Shown here: positions 10,513 to 19,042 of the stretch, piece after piece
Numbering within the stretch: the first letter of the stretch is position 1
How the letters are laid out: each line of letters opens with the position of its first letter
NCBI GenBank assembly: GCA_945957395.1
Contig: CAMFKE010000006.1
Span: 62,001-126,000, forward strand
DNA from: an uncultured Opitutia bacterium
GTDB lineage: Bacteria > Verrucomicrobiota > Verrucomicrobiia > Opitutales > UBA953
DNA: 64,000 bases
Reading direction: 5' to 3'
Translations under genes and position numbers: made by a program
The notes under the pieces: model-generated
The model's database searches: none
What the model saw: the letters and a program-made list of their open reading frames with translations, nothing else
Told to the model about the DNA's origin: nothing

Positions 10513-10546
10513 AAAACGGCGGGCGCACCAAAGCGCCCGCCGTTTT
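10513..10546 (+). terminator. Strong terminator after the porin
   Basis: A perfect 14-bp stem, 10513-10526 with 10533-10546 (AAAACGGCGGGCGC and its complement), has a 6-base loop. The A and T runs at the two ends let it work in both directions. Confidence 0.85.
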
Positions 10547-10564
10547 CCGTTTCACGCGCGGCGT

Positions 10565-10741
10565 GGCGGGCGAGGACGCCCGCGCTCCGGCCGCGTCACT
10601 TCGCGCCCTTCGCGGGCAAATCCGACGGAGCTCACGCCTCCGGCGAAAAGCAAAGGCCCGACCCGGCTCAAACCGGGACGGGCCTTTCTCGCGTATCCGC
10701 CAAGCCCTTACTTGAGCACAGGACCGAAGGTGTCCTTGCCG
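10565..10741. repeat. Direct repeat copy 1: REP-like hairpin, terminator and serS tail
   Basis: This 177-bp block is nearly the same as 11731-11908, with roughly a dozen differences and one 1-base indel. It contains a REP-like hairpin (GCGGGCGAGGACGCCCGC), a terminator hairpin (AAAGGCCCG at 10652-10660 with CGGGCCTTT at 10679-10687) and the last codons of serS in minus-strand orientation. The two copies bracket the lipoprotein gene at 10772-11632. Confidence 0.9.
10708..10741 (-). pseudogene. serS 3'-end remnant
   Basis: Read on the minus strand, this fragment encodes GKDTFGPVLK and a stop, almost identical to the real seryl-tRNA synthetase C-terminus GKDTIGPVLK. It has no start and no upstream synthetase sequence. 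It is therefore a duplicated or displaced gene tail, not a gene. Confidence 0.8.
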
Positions 10742-10771
10742 CCCGGGGCAGGAACGCGCCGTCCACGCCCG

Positions 10772-11632
10772 TCAACGCTTCGGCTCCACGGGGCGCCAGA
10801 ACCGCTCGTCCTTCTCATTCTCATCAAAGATAAAAATATGCGGCAGCGACGAAAGGTCGTCGTCAACAGGAGGCGAAGCGGGAGTGACCTCAATAATGGA
10901 CACCTTTTTTCCTGCAATGGCGCGTCGAATGGAGGGATGAGCCTTGAGCAAATCCTCGGAAACCGTCCCGACTTTGAGTCGCGGCGCCTTCCATTCATTA
11001 TCGTCCACTCGGTGCCGAAGCTCCTCCAACGCCTCGGGCGACGGAGGCACGACCTCGTAGGCGTCCGTCTCGGGCAAACCACGCATCACGGCGAGTCTCG
11101 TTTGAAAACAGAAGTTGGGGGCCGACTGCCAAATCATGCAGTCCCAAAGCGATTCGGAGACGGTGGGATTGCCATAAAACGCCCCCTCTTCGTAGGCCAG
11201 AAGACGGACCTTCCGACCGACATACCCCTTGTTCAGTTCGCGAATCTGCCTGTCGTTCAGTTCGCCCGTTTTCTTACCCGTCTTCATTTCATACAGCGAG
11301 AAGTGGTCCGGCTCTATGTCGACGTCCGAGCCAAACACATAAAAGTGAAGCATTGGCGCCGGGTTGAGCGGATTCCCATCCACCTTTGTCACCTTAAGCA
11401 GATAACTGCCCCAATTCATCTTCGAGCCGAGTTCGTCGCCATCCACGATGGTCGCCTCGATGGTCACCAAGGTGCCAAGTCGGACGCCCAATTCGCCGAT
11501 CACGGCCACGCCGGAGTTGAGCTCCGAAACGCTGACGGCACGCGGTTCGCCTGCGGAAGGTGAACGGCCGGCGCAACCGGCGAGCGCCGCCATGGCGAAG
11601 AAGAGAATCGAGCGAAGCAGGTAGGATTTCAT
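10772..11632 (-). CDS. Putative lipoprotein of unknown function, 286 aa
   Basis: The ATG at 11632 gives MKSYLLRSILFFAMAALAGCAG, a lipoprotein signal peptide with lipobox LAGC; upstream in-frame codons would only bury it. The mature protein begins with a Ser/Ala stretch, then a beta-rich domain (VAVIGELGVRLGTLVTIEATIVDGDEL) with an OB-like look, and ends in a charged tail with a predicted flexible PPVDDD segment. No family was recognised. Its base composition is visibly lower in GC than its neighbours, and it lies between two copies of the serS 3' end, which suggests recent acquisition. It is probably exported and anchored in a membrane facing the periplasm. Confidence 0.75.
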   Translation of the reverse strand: MKSYLLRSILFFAMAALAGCAGRSPSAGEPRAVSVSELNSGVAVIGELGVRLGTLVTIEATIVDGDELGSKMNWGSYLLKVTKVDGNPLNPAPMLHFYVFGSDVDIEPDHFSLYEMKTGKKTGELNDRQIRELNKGYVGRKVRLLAYEEGAFYGNPTVSESLWDCMIWQSAPNFCFQTRLAVMRGLPETDAYEVVPPSPEALEELRHRVDDNEWKAPRLKVGTVSEDLLKAHPSIRRAIAGKKVSIIEVTPASPPVDDDLSSLPHIFIFDENEKDERFWRPVEPKR

Positions 11633-11730
11633 GGGGTAATGCGTGCCGGAGCGAAACCTTGCGCAGCCTTCGGGCAAGCATGCGAAACTCGCCTTTTGCA
11701 CACGCAAGCGCACGCCCTAGAGAACAAGCA

Positions 11731-11908
11731 GGCGGGCGAGGACGCCCGCGCTCCGGCCGCATCAATTCGCGCCCTTCGCGGGCAAATCCGACGGAGCTCA
11801 CGCCTCCGGCGAAAAGCAAAAGGCCCGACCCCGATAAAACCGGGACGGGCCTTTTTCGCGTATCCGCGAAGCGCTTACTTGAGCACGGGGCCGATGGTGT
11901 CCTTGCCG
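11731..11908. repeat. Direct repeat copy 2: REP-like hairpin, terminator and serS tail
   Basis: This is the partner of 10565-10741. Here the block is continuous with the intact serS gene, so its last 34 bases are the functional stop codon and final codons. Just upstream, at 11704-11720, lies GCAAGCGCACGCCCTAG, a short element found again inside mfd at 47741-47757. Confidence 0.9.
11818..11855 (-). terminator. serS terminator
   Basis: The stem is AAAAGGCCCG (11818-11827) with CGGGCCTTTT (11846-11855), with an inner CCCG/CGGG pairing. It lies directly downstream of the serS stop. The A run on the plus strand gives the terminal U run in the minus-strand transcript. Confidence 0.75.
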
Positions 11909-13155
11909 TACCAGCGGCGGAGCGCCTCGGGGATGACCACGGAGCCGTCGGGCTGCAGGTTGTTTTCCAGGATGGCGGCGAGCACGCGGGGGAGGCCGAG
12001 GCCGGAGCCGTTGAGGGTGTGCAGGGTCTCGGGCTTGCCGGTGGCCTTGGAGCGGTAGCGGATGCCGGCGCGGCGGGACTGGAAGTCGGTGAAGTTGGAG
12101 CAGGAGGAGACTTCGAGCCAGCGCTTCTGGCCGCCCGCCCACACTTCCAGGTCGTACTGCTTGGAGTGCGCGAAGCCGATGTCGCCGGTGCAGATGGAGA
12201 GCGTGCGGTAGGGCAGGCCAAGCTTCTGCAGGATGAGCTCGGCGTCCTCGCGCAGCGTCTCGAGCTCGGCGAACGAGGTCTCGGGCGCCACCCACTTCAC
12301 GAGCTCGACCTTGTCGAACTGGTGCAGGCGGTTGAGTCCGCGCACATGCGCGCCCCACGAGCCGGCCTCGCGGCGGAAGCACGGGGTGTAGCCGCAGAAC
12401 TTCACCGGGAGCTGCTCCTCGGGGATGATCTCGTCGCGGTAGAAATTGGTCACGGGCACCTCGGCGGTCGGGATGAGGTACAGGTTGTCCACGCCGGCGT
12501 GGTACATCTGACCTTCCTTGTCGGGCAGCTGGCCGGTGGCCGTGGCCGACGCGGGGTTCACCAGCAGGGGCGCCCACACTTCGCGGTAGCCGCGCTCGCC
12601 GGCGTGCTCGAGGAAGAACTGGATCAGGGCGCGCACGAGGCGGGCCATGTCGCCGACATAGAAGGGGAAGCCGGCGCCGGTCACCTTCACGCCGCGCTGG
12701 AAGTCGATGGCTTCCGAAAACCACGGGATGTCCCAGTGCGGCTTGGCGGCGGCGGAAACGGCGTCGATGTCGCCCCAGGTGGAGTGCACGACATTGTCGG
12801 TCTCCAGCTTGCCCACGGGCACGGAGGCGTGCGGGATGTTGGGCAGCGTGAGGTACACGGCCTTCCACTGCTCCTCGATCTCGGCGGCGGACTTCTCGAG
12901 CTCCTTCACCTTCGCGCCGGCGGCCTTCATCTCGGCCACCTTGGCCTGGAACTCCGGCGTGCCCTTGGGCATGTCGGCCATCGCCTTGTTCGCGGCATTC
13001 TGAGCGGCCTTGGCGGTCTCGGCCTCGGCGATGAGCGCGCGGCGCTTCTCGTCGAGCGCGTAGAACTCGTCGAGCGGCACATCCTTGAACTTCTTCTTGG
13101 CGATGCCGGCGCGCACCAGGTCGGGGTTTTCGCGGAGGAGCTTGAGGTCGAGCAT
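11875..13155 (-). CDS. serS: Seryl-tRNA synthetase
   Basis: A 426-residue cytoplasmic enzyme that charges tRNA-Ser with serine, and also tRNA-Sec where that tRNA is present. The start at 13155 gives MLDLKLLRENPDLVRAGIAKK, the standard SerRS N-terminus; a longer open frame upstream is non-coding. Residues 1-110 form the tRNA-binding helical coiled-coil arm. The class II motifs follow: LIPTAEVPVTNFYRDEII (motif 2 region), CFRREAGSWGAHVRGLNRLHQFDKVELVKW, and motif 3 near the end (NGSGLGLPRVLAAILENN). Length is as expected. It is monocistronic here. Its last codons and terminator are duplicated 1.17 kb downstream. A serine tRNA (CGA) is also present, at 33021. Confidence 0.97.
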   Translation of the reverse strand: MLDLKLLRENPDLVRAGIAKKKFKDVPLDEFYALDEKRRALIAEAETAKAAQNAANKAMADMPKGTPEFQAKVAEMKAAGAKVKELEKSAAEIEEQWKAVYLTLPNIPHASVPVGKLETDNVVHSTWGDIDAVSAAAKPHWDIPWFSEAIDFQRGVKVTGAGFPFYVGDMARLVRALIQFFLEHAGERGYREVWAPLLVNPASATATGQLPDKEGQMYHAGVDNLYLIPTAEVPVTNFYRDEIIPEEQLPVKFCGYTPCFRREAGSWGAHVRGLNRLHQFDKVELVKWVAPETSFAELETLREDAELILQKLGLPYRTLSICTGDIGFAHSKQYDLEVWAGGQKRWLEVSSCSNFTDFQSRRAGIRYRSKATGKPETLHTLNGSGLGLPRVLAAILENNLQPDGSVVIPEALRRWYGKDTIGPVLK

Positions 13156-13240
13156 GGGAGAGTCTGGTAAAAGCCGGGTAGGTATCCGGCCGCCCGCCCC
13201 GCTGGCAAGATTGGAAGCGCCCCGCCCCCGGGCAGGGCAT

Positions 13241-13275
13241 GGAAACGCGGAACGCGGATCTCGGAATGCGGAACC
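13241..13275. repeat. Heptamer-period degenerate repeat
   Basis: Short units of seven bases built on GGAACGC/GGATCTC/GGAATGC follow one another between the serS start and the next gene. On the minus strand they read TTCCGCA TTCCGAG ATCCGCG TTCCGCG, the same family as 15262-15292 and 46700-46720. Confidence 0.7.
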
Positions 13276-13390
13276 GGTGGCGACCGCCCCGATACGCGCC
13301 GCGCAACCCGCAACGGAACGGCCGCAAGGAGACGCAAAACGCGCAAAGGCTCCGGCGACAGACGGGGTGGGATCGGCACATCGCCGGGTG

Positions 13391-15061
13391 ATGCGAGCAG
13401 CCCTTGCGGCTCCCGGAGGCCAATCGGCCAAAGGCTTGCGAACGCTGCACGGAGCGCCATTCCGCTCAATCGCCTCTGCCGCTCATGATGTCCCCCAAAT
13501 TCCTTCTCCCCCCCTGATTCTCACCACCGCCGCAGCCGGCGCCGCCGATAGCGATGCGCCGAATCCGGGCGAGACGACCGCCGCCAAGCCCGCTCGCGCG
13601 AGCGACAACTTCATGAAGGGCGTATCGCTGCGCACACTCAAGCCGCGAACCCAATTCTACGACGAATTCGTCGCCGGGCCCGAGTTCACCGCGCCGCTGC
13701 CATTCAACGGCAAGCCAAGGTTCGCCTTCACCGAATACAAAGACGATCAGGGCACATCGCGATTCCAATACCTCGCCGCCGGCCTGCCCGCGAACAACCC
13801 GCGCCAAGGCGACGCGCCTAAGAACCCCGGCACCGACCGCGGCCCGCTCCTGCGCGTCAACTACGGCGAGCCCATCGTCTTCGGCAAACGCTCCGACGCC
13901 CCGCCGATTCGCATCACCCCCGTCGCCCTCCTCGGGTTTGGCCCGGATCCTTATTCTTACGGCAAGCCTCTCTGGGCAATCGATGCGTCAGGAAATCCGA
14001 TTCCGCAAGACGCCGCCGAAAAGCTCGTACGAGGACTGCCGAACGGCCTCTCCGGATGCTCATTCAGCAAGTTGAACGCTGCAAAACTCGTGATTGTCCT
14101 CGATAGCGACGGAGCGCCGCTGAGCTCAGGAGTCTGCGCCATCCGGCGGGATGACACTGGGGACACGTCGCAACAAGGCATCGAAATCAAAACCCCGGGC
14201 CCTCATAGCGCGCCGCACCGGCGCCTGGCGATTGTCATTCAGCACCCCTTCCACGACGCGCCGCCGGTTTCCGTCGCACTCCAACTTTTCGCCGGCACGC
14301 CCGAATCACTGAAGACACCCGCATACAAAACCGTCGGGGGCGGCAGGTTCACCGTCATGCGCGTGGGCGAAATAGCCCGCAGCACCTGGGCCTGCGGCGG
14401 CATGGGAGCGTACCACTTAGGCGAAAATTCCGACTGGTTGGAAAACTTGAAATCCCAAGCGAAACCGGCGATCCAGCCCCTTCTAAAAACCCCTCCCGAA
14501 GGCCTCCTCGTCTTGGGCGCAACCTGCGATTCAAAGCCTGGGAAAACGGTCTTCTACGCCATCAACGAGGACGCCCCTTCCACGCGATTCGTTCACGACT
14601 CAGACAACCCGGGCAACGACGACAGTCTGGGTGATTTCGGCTCCGGCGCCTCGCATATCCTCGCGTGCGCTGCGGGCGATGCGACCAAGGATCCCGCACC
14701 GCGCCGGCTCCCATACGCCGCGCGAGTGCTTATGAAGTTGCCCGAACTGCCCGGCGAGTGGCCCAATCGCGGCGTCGCCGAACCGCTCGATTGGAAGCTG
14801 AAGATCCCCAAGGGTTATGACGGCAAGCCCTTCGAGCTGCGTAGTTTCGACCTGCGCATTGTATCCGCATTCGCTCCCTACCAATCCGGCACCTCGGTGC
14901 TTATGAACCGCCCGATCACGCCCGGCCCCGACGGCACGCTCACCCTGCGCGAACTGCTCCTCCAGGCGTACGCCCCGGAGATTCGCGAAGGCCACGAGTT
15001 CGAATTCGACCCCGCCGCGCGCCGCATCTCGGCATGCAAGCCGCCCCGCCCCGCCAAGTAA
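13391..15061 (+). CDS. Secreted protein of unknown function, probable frameshift at a C7 tract
   Basis: The uninterrupted frame used here begins at ATG 13391 (556 aa), but its first 41 residues are poor in protein-like features. A better start is ATG 13485 in another frame: [10 protein letters not shown], then a stop after a run of seven C at 13508-13514. One extra C would join it to [13 protein letters not shown] in the main frame, giving a normal signal peptide and a protein of about 525 residues. So either there is a homopolymer error, the gene is phase-variable, or it is decaying. The body ([72 protein letters not shown]) was not recognised. A terminator follows at 15083. Confidence 0.65.
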   Translation: MRAALAAPGGQSAKGLRTLHGAPFRSIASAAHDVPQIPSPPLILTTAAAGAADSDAPNPGETTAAKPARASDNFMKGVSLRTLKPRTQFYDEFVAGPEFTAPLPFNGKPRFAFTEYKDDQGTSRFQYLAAGLPANNPRQGDAPKNPGTDRGPLLRVNYGEPIVFGKRSDAPPIRITPVALLGFGPDPYSYGKPLWAIDASGNPIPQDAAEKLVRGLPNGLSGCSFSKLNAAKLVIVLDSDGAPLSSGVCAIRRDDTGDTSQQGIEIKTPGPHSAPHRRLAIVIQHPFHDAPPVSVALQLFAGTPESLKTPAYKTVGGGRFTVMRVGEIARSTWACGGMGAYHLGENSDWLENLKSQAKPAIQPLLKTPPEGLLVLGATCDSKPGKTVFYAINEDAPSTRFVHDSDNPGNDDSLGDFGSGASHILACAAGDATKDPAPRRLPYAARVLMKLPELPGEWPNRGVAEPLDWKLKIPKGYDGKPFELRSFDLRIVSAFAPYQSGTSVLMNRPITPGPDGTLTLRELLLQAYAPEIREGHEFEFDPAARRISACKPPRPAK

Positions 15062-15082
15062 GTCGCGAGACTCGCTCAGACC

Positions 15083-15118
15083 AAGGTCGCCCCTCACCCG
15101 GGCGGCCTTTTGTTTTTT
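15083..15118 (+). terminator. Terminator after the unknown secreted protein gene
   Basis: Stem AAGGTCGCCC (15083-15092) with GGGCGGCCTT (15100-15109), one G-T pair, is followed by TTGTTTTTT. Confidence 0.8.
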
Positions 15119-15381
15119 GGCGGAACGAACCGTCGAGGGGGGGGGCACGGCGGCGCGGCGCCGGCGCCCCCCGGCAGGAAAACCCACTGCCGTCCATCCC
15201 CGGCGCCGGCCTGCGCGCGGCGAGGGCGCCGCGCCCACGACTTGAATCTCCGCCACCGCCTGTTCCGCATTCCGCGTTCCGAGTTCCTCATTTGGCCCGG
15301 CCCGCCTGTCGCCTTTTTGCACTTCCCCGCCCCGGCGAAAAATGCAGGGTCGCGCGCTTTAAACCGAATCTCCGAACGACC
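15119..15381. other. Intergenic leader of pgi with G9 tract and heptamer repeat
   Basis: No gene is seen. The stretch holds a run of nine G at 15137-15145, a GC-rich segment, and a heptamer-period repeat at 15262-15292 (TTCCGCA TTCCGCG TTCCGAG TTCCTCA). The pgi start follows an AC-rich leader without a Shine-Dalgarno motif. Confidence 0.6.
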
Positions 15382-16977
15382 ATGGCCACCACCACCTCCT
15401 CCTGGGACCGCTTCTGCCGATACAACATCGGATTCCCCGAAGTCGGCTTCGCCATCGACATCAGCCGCGTGCCCTTCGGCGACGACTTCCTGGGCCGCAT
15501 GGAGCCTGAGATGAAAAAGGCCTACGCCGCCATGGCCGAGCTGGAGAAGGGCGCCATCGCCAACCCGGACGAGAAGCGCATGGTCGGCCACTACTGGCTG
15601 CGCTCCCCCGAGCTCGCCCCCACGCCCGCCCTGCGCGCGGCCATCGAGGGCGCCGTCTCCGCCATCGAGTCCTTCACCGCCAAGGTGCACGCCGGCGAGG
15701 TCAAGGGCGCCGCGGGCAAGTTCGAATACCTCCTGTGCATCGGCATCGGCGGCTCCGCCCTCGGCCCCCAGTTCGTCGCCGACGCCCTCGGCCAACCGGG
15801 CAAGGACAAGCTGAAGGTCCTCTTCATCGACAACACCGACCCGGACGGCTTCGACCGCGCCTTCGCCGAGCTCGAAGGCAAGCTGGGCAAGACCCTCGCG
15901 GTCGTGACCTCCAAGTCCGGCAGCACGCCCGAGCCGCGCAACGGCATGATCGAAGCGCAGGCGCGCTACGCCAAGGCCGGGCTGGACTTCGCCAAGCACG
16001 CCGTGGCCGTGACCGGCGAAGGCAGCGACCTGGACAAGGCCGCGGTGAAGGCCGGCTTCCTCGCCCGTTTCCCCATGTGGGACTGGGTCGGCGGCCGCAC
16101 CTCCGAACTGTGCGCCGTGGGCCTGCTGCCCGCCGCCCTCCAGGGCCTCGACATCCGCGGCATGCTCGCCGGCGCGCGCAAGATGGACGCGCTCACCCGC
16201 TCCACCGACACCCTGCGCAACCCCGCCGCGCTGCTCGCGCTGATGTGGTGGTTCGAGACCGGGGGCAAGGGCGCCAAGGACATGGTGATCCTCCCCTACA
16301 AGGACCGCCTCCTGCTCCTCTCCCGCTACCTGCAGCAGCTCATCATGGAATCCCTCGGCAAGGAGAAGGACCTCGCCGGCAAGACCGTCAACCAAGGCAT
16401 CTCCGTCTACGGCAACAAGGGTTCCACCGACCAGCACGCCTATGTGCAGCAGCTGCGCGAGGGCGTGAACAACTTCTTCGCCACCTTCATCGAGGTGCTG
16501 CGCGACCGCGACGGCGCCGGCCTGGAAGTCGAGCCCGGCGTGACCTCCGGCGACTACCTGGAAGGCTTCCTGCTGGGCACCCGCGAGGCGCTCACCGAGA
16601 ACGGACGCGCCAGCATCACGCTCACCATCGAATCCGTGTCCGCGCAGTCCGTGGGCGTGCTCATCGCCCTCTTCGAGCGCGCCGTGGGCCTGTACGCCAC
16701 GCTCGCCGGCATCAACGCCTACCACCAGCCCGGCGTCGAGGCGGGCAAGAAGGCCGCCGCCTCGGCGCTCAAGCTGCAGGGCGCCGCCCTGGGAGTGCTG
16801 AGCGCCGCCCCCGGCAAACCCTTCACCGCTTGTGAAATCGCCGCCAAATTGGAACTTGAAGGCCAAGCGGAGCTTATCTTTAAGCTGCTCTCGCATCTGG
16901 CGGCCAACCCGGGCCGCCGCGTGGTCGCCAACCCCGCCGCCGGCATCGCCGGCACGACCTTTACCGTTACCCCCTAA
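15382..16977 (+). CDS. pgi: Glucose-6-phosphate isomerase
   Basis: A 531-residue cytoplasmic enzyme that interconverts glucose 6-phosphate and fructose 6-phosphate in glycolysis and gluconeogenesis. The phosphate-binding [17 protein letters not shown] motif, [19 protein letters not shown], and the late active-site segment [23 protein letters not shown] are all present. The ATG at 15382 gives [15 protein letters not shown]; the open frame extends upstream but that part is repeat and terminator sequence. The C-terminal 60 residues ([34 protein letters not shown]) form an extra small helical domain, as in the longer Pgi forms. The next gene starts 17 bases after the stop, so the two may be cotranscribed. 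Confidence 0.96.
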   Translation: MATTTSSWDRFCRYNIGFPEVGFAIDISRVPFGDDFLGRMEPEMKKAYAAMAELEKGAIANPDEKRMVGHYWLRSPELAPTPALRAAIEGAVSAIESFTAKVHAGEVKGAAGKFEYLLCIGIGGSALGPQFVADALGQPGKDKLKVLFIDNTDPDGFDRAFAELEGKLGKTLAVVTSKSGSTPEPRNGMIEAQARYAKAGLDFAKHAVAVTGEGSDLDKAAVKAGFLARFPMWDWVGGRTSELCAVGLLPAALQGLDIRGMLAGARKMDALTRSTDTLRNPAALLALMWWFETGGKGAKDMVILPYKDRLLLLSRYLQQLIMESLGKEKDLAGKTVNQGISVYGNKGSTDQHAYVQQLREGVNNFFATFIEVLRDRDGAGLEVEPGVTSGDYLEGFLLGTREALTENGRASITLTIESVSAQSVGVLIALFERAVGLYATLAGINAYHQPGVEAGKKAAASALKLQGAALGVLSAAPGKPFTACEIAAKLELEGQAELIFKLLSHLAANPGRRVVANPAAGIAGTTFTVTP

Positions 16978-16994
16978 GCGCCCCCCATCCCCGC

Positions 16995-18005
16995 ATGAAC
17001 AAGAAAGTTGTCACAATCCTCTCCGTCGTCGCACTCGCGTTCTCCGTCGCGGCGATGGCCCTTTGGTACACCGGCCAAGGCAAGATCCGGACGGCCATGG
17101 ACAAGCTGACGCCCCTGAGCGAGTTCTACACCGCCCCGGGCACCTTCGAGGCGCGCACCGCCGCCCCCAAGAAGGCCGCCGAAAAGCTCGCCGAAGTGCG
17201 CGCCGAAGGCGCGAAGAAGGACGAGGATATCGCCGCCAAGTCGAGCCGCATCGCCTCGCTGGAAGGCAAGCTCAAGGAGGCCGAATCGCGCGCCGACGAG
17301 CTGCAGGTGAAGAGCACCAACCTTACGCGCGAGCGCGACGACCTGCAGGGCAAGGCCGACGCTCTCCAGACCAAGGCCACGCTGGCCGAGACCAAGGTGA
17401 AGGACCTCGAGGTGCAGATCGCGCACATGGCCGAGACCACCGCCAAGGACAAGGAGGAGCTGCAGAAGCAGATCGACGGGGACAAGAAGAACATGCGCGC
17501 CGAGGTGCTCGCCGCCCGCAAGTTCTACACCCAGATGTACAATTTCGCGACCTCCAAGGGTCTCACCCCCACCCTCTCCAAGGAACCTTGGGAGAAGGGC
17601 GAGAAGGCCGTCGGCCCGCAGTTCATCAAGACCGTGCACATCGGCCAGCTCGTCGGCTTCGACGCGCGCCAGGCGCTGCTGGTGATCAACATCGGCTCCA
17701 CCGCCGGCATCGAGCCCGAGCAGGGCTTCGACTTGGTGATCGCCGACAAGCCGGTGGCCAAGGTGTTCATCGCCGACGTGCTCAACGGCGCCGTCTCCAC
17801 CGCCGTGTACGCCAAGGGCTCCCCCGCCCCCACGCTCACCGTCGGCACCGCCGTGAAGCTCATCCCCTTCGGCGTGATCACCGAGGACGCCGAGGCTCCC
17901 GCCCCGGTGATCAATGTCCCCGCCGCCGGCGCCAAGCCCGCCGCCCCCGAGGCAGCCGGCAAGCCCGAGGAGGCCGCCGCGCCCGCTCCGGCGCCCGCCG
18001 CCTAA
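16995..18005 (+). CDS. Membrane-anchored coiled-coil protein of unknown function
   Basis: A 336-residue protein with one N-terminal hydrophobic segment (VVTILSVVALAFSVAAMALWY) that anchors it to the inner membrane. A long heptad-type coiled coil covers about residues 55-175 (Lys/Glu/Ala-rich, starting near KKAAEKLAEVRAEGAKKDED). A beta-rich globular domain covers about residues 205-300 (AVGPQFIKTVHIGQLVGFDARQALLVINIGSTAGIEPEQGFDLVI), and the tail is Pro/Ala-rich. The overall plan resembles cell-envelope scaffold proteins, and the globular part recalls the short beta-barrel domains of MreC-like or FlgT-like proteins, but no family was recognised. It lies close between pgi and a small lipoprotein gene on the same strand and may be in an operon with them. 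Confidence 0.8.
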   Translation: MNKKVVTILSVVALAFSVAAMALWYTGQGKIRTAMDKLTPLSEFYTAPGTFEARTAAPKKAAEKLAEVRAEGAKKDEDIAAKSSRIASLEGKLKEAESRADELQVKSTNLTRERDDLQGKADALQTKATLAETKVKDLEVQIAHMAETTAKDKEELQKQIDGDKKNMRAEVLAARKFYTQMYNFATSKGLTPTLSKEPWEKGEKAVGPQFIKTVHIGQLVGFDARQALLVINIGSTAGIEPEQGFDLVIADKPVAKVFIADVLNGAVSTAVYAKGSPAPTLTVGTAVKLIPFGVITEDAEAPAPVINVPAAGAKPAAPEAAGKPEEAAAPAPAPAA

Positions 18006-18038
18006 GCCTGTCGATTCACGCTCCGAACGCCCGACGCC

Positions 18039-18197
18039 ATGAAGCCCCTCGCCCTGCTCGCCGCCGCCGCCCTGGCCCTCGCCTGCTCCGGCTGCGAATC
18101 CGAAAAGCCGCACGACTCGCGCCTCCCCGGCGCGCAGCCCGCGGCTTGGGAGCAGACGCTCCCCGGCATGGGTGGCATGGGTACCGGCGTGCGCTAA
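18039..18197 (+). CDS. Small lipoprotein, 52 aa
   Basis: A short open frame begins MKPLALLAAAALALACSGCES. That is a complete lipoprotein signal peptide with Cys at the cleavage site (CSGC; the modified Cys is probably Cys19). The remaining 33 residues are Pro/Gly/Ala-rich and end LPGMGGMGTGVR. It starts 33 bases after the coiled-coil protein gene and is followed 20 bases after its stop by a strong terminator, which makes it the last gene of that transcription unit. Its function is unknown. Short frames like this are easily missed by automatic calling. Confidence 0.65.
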   Translation: MKPLALLAAAALALACSGCESEKPHDSRLPGAQPAAWEQTLPGMGGMGTGVR

Positions 18198-18217
18198 GCG
18201 ACGAACGACTCGCCCTG

Positions 18218-18254
18218 AAAACGGGAGGACGCCCAACGGCGCCTCCCGTTTTTC
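18218..18254 (+). terminator. Terminator after the small lipoprotein gene
   Basis: AAAACGGGAGG (18218-18228) pairs with CCTCCCGTTTT (18242-18252); the loop can add a CGCC/GGCG pairing. A T run follows. Confidence 0.85.
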
Positions 18255-18290
18255 GCGCCCGCCTCCCGGGCCGTCCGCGCCCGTTTCTCA

Positions 18291-18330
18291 TTTTGCCTTT
18301 TGCCTTTTGCCTTCGCGGGCCTAGGCCCGC
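18291..18330. repeat. Heptamer repeat (TTTTGCC)3 and palindrome before rsmI
   Basis: Three exact tandem copies of TTTTGCC plus a partial fourth are followed by the 16-bp perfect palindrome GCGGGCCTAGGCCCGC (18315-18330). The palindrome ends three bases before the rsmI start codon, so it would form part of the leader or could hide the start in a hairpin. Confidence 0.7.
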
Positions 18331-18333
18331 CGC

Positions 18334-19023
18334 ATGTCCGGCTCCCTCCTCGTCGTCGCCACGCCCATCGGCAACCTCGCCGACATCTCCGACCGCGCGC
18401 GCGAGGCGCTCAAATCCGCCTCGGTCATCGCGTGCGAGGACACGCGCAACACTGGCAACCTGCTCAAGCTGCTGGGCATCCACCGCCCGCTCGTGTCCAA
18501 CCACGGCAACAACGAGAAGGAGGTCGCCGCGGCGCTCGCCGACCGCGTGGCCGCGGGCGAGACGGTGGCCGTGGTGTCGGACGCCGGCACGCCCGCCATC
18601 AGCGATCCCGGATTCCGCGTGGTGCGCGAGTGCCGCCGGCGCGGGCTGCCCGTGTCGCCCATCCCCGGGGCGTGCGCCTTCGTCGCCGCGCTGAGCGCGT
18701 CGGGGCTGCCCACGAACGCCTTCGCCTACCACGGGTTCCTCCAGCCCAAGTCGGCCGCGCGTATCCGGTTTTTGGAAACCGTGGCGGCGCAATCCGAGAT
18801 CACGCTCGTGCTCTACGAATCCTGCCACCGCATCGGCTCCTTCGTGGCCGAGATGGCGGAGAAGCTCGGGCCGGACCGCGTGATCTGCGTGGCGCGCGAG
18901 GTGACCAAGCTGCACGAGACCATCCTCGTGGGCCGCGTCGCCGACCTGCTGCCGAAGATGACCGGCAACAACCTGCGCGGCGAGTTCGTCGTCATCATCG
19001 CGCCCAAGGACTTCGCGCTCTGA
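18334..19023 (+). CDS. rsmI: 16S rRNA 2'-O-ribose C1402 methyltransferase
   Basis: A 229-residue tetrapyrrole-methylase-fold enzyme that adds a 2'-O-methyl group to C1402 in the decoding centre of 16S rRNA using S-adenosylmethionine. The N-terminus LLVVATPIGNLADISDRA, the ACEDTRNTGNLL motif, the SDAGTPAISDPG loop and the later ESCHRI and VAREVTKLHET motifs are all RsmI signatures. It is shorter than the E. coli protein because it lacks the C-terminal extension. It ends 19 bases before the stop of the convergent TonB-like gene. The start codon is immediately preceded by a perfect palindrome. Confidence 0.95.
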   Translation: MSGSLLVVATPIGNLADISDRAREALKSASVIACEDTRNTGNLLKLLGIHRPLVSNHGNNEKEVAAALADRVAAGETVAVVSDAGTPAISDPGFRVVRECRRRGLPVSPIPGACAFVAALSASGLPTNAFAYHGFLQPKSAARIRFLETVAAQSEITLVLYESCHRIGSFVAEMAEKLGPDRVICVAREVTKLHETILVGRVADLLPKMTGNNLRGEFVVIIAPKDFAL

Positions 19024-19042
19024 GCGCGGAGCCGACCGGGCG

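Noticed and set aside
10772-11632. Insertion sequence or transposase in the serS-flanked islet
   Set aside because: The only gene encodes a lipoprotein; no transposase, terminal inverted repeats or integrase were seen.
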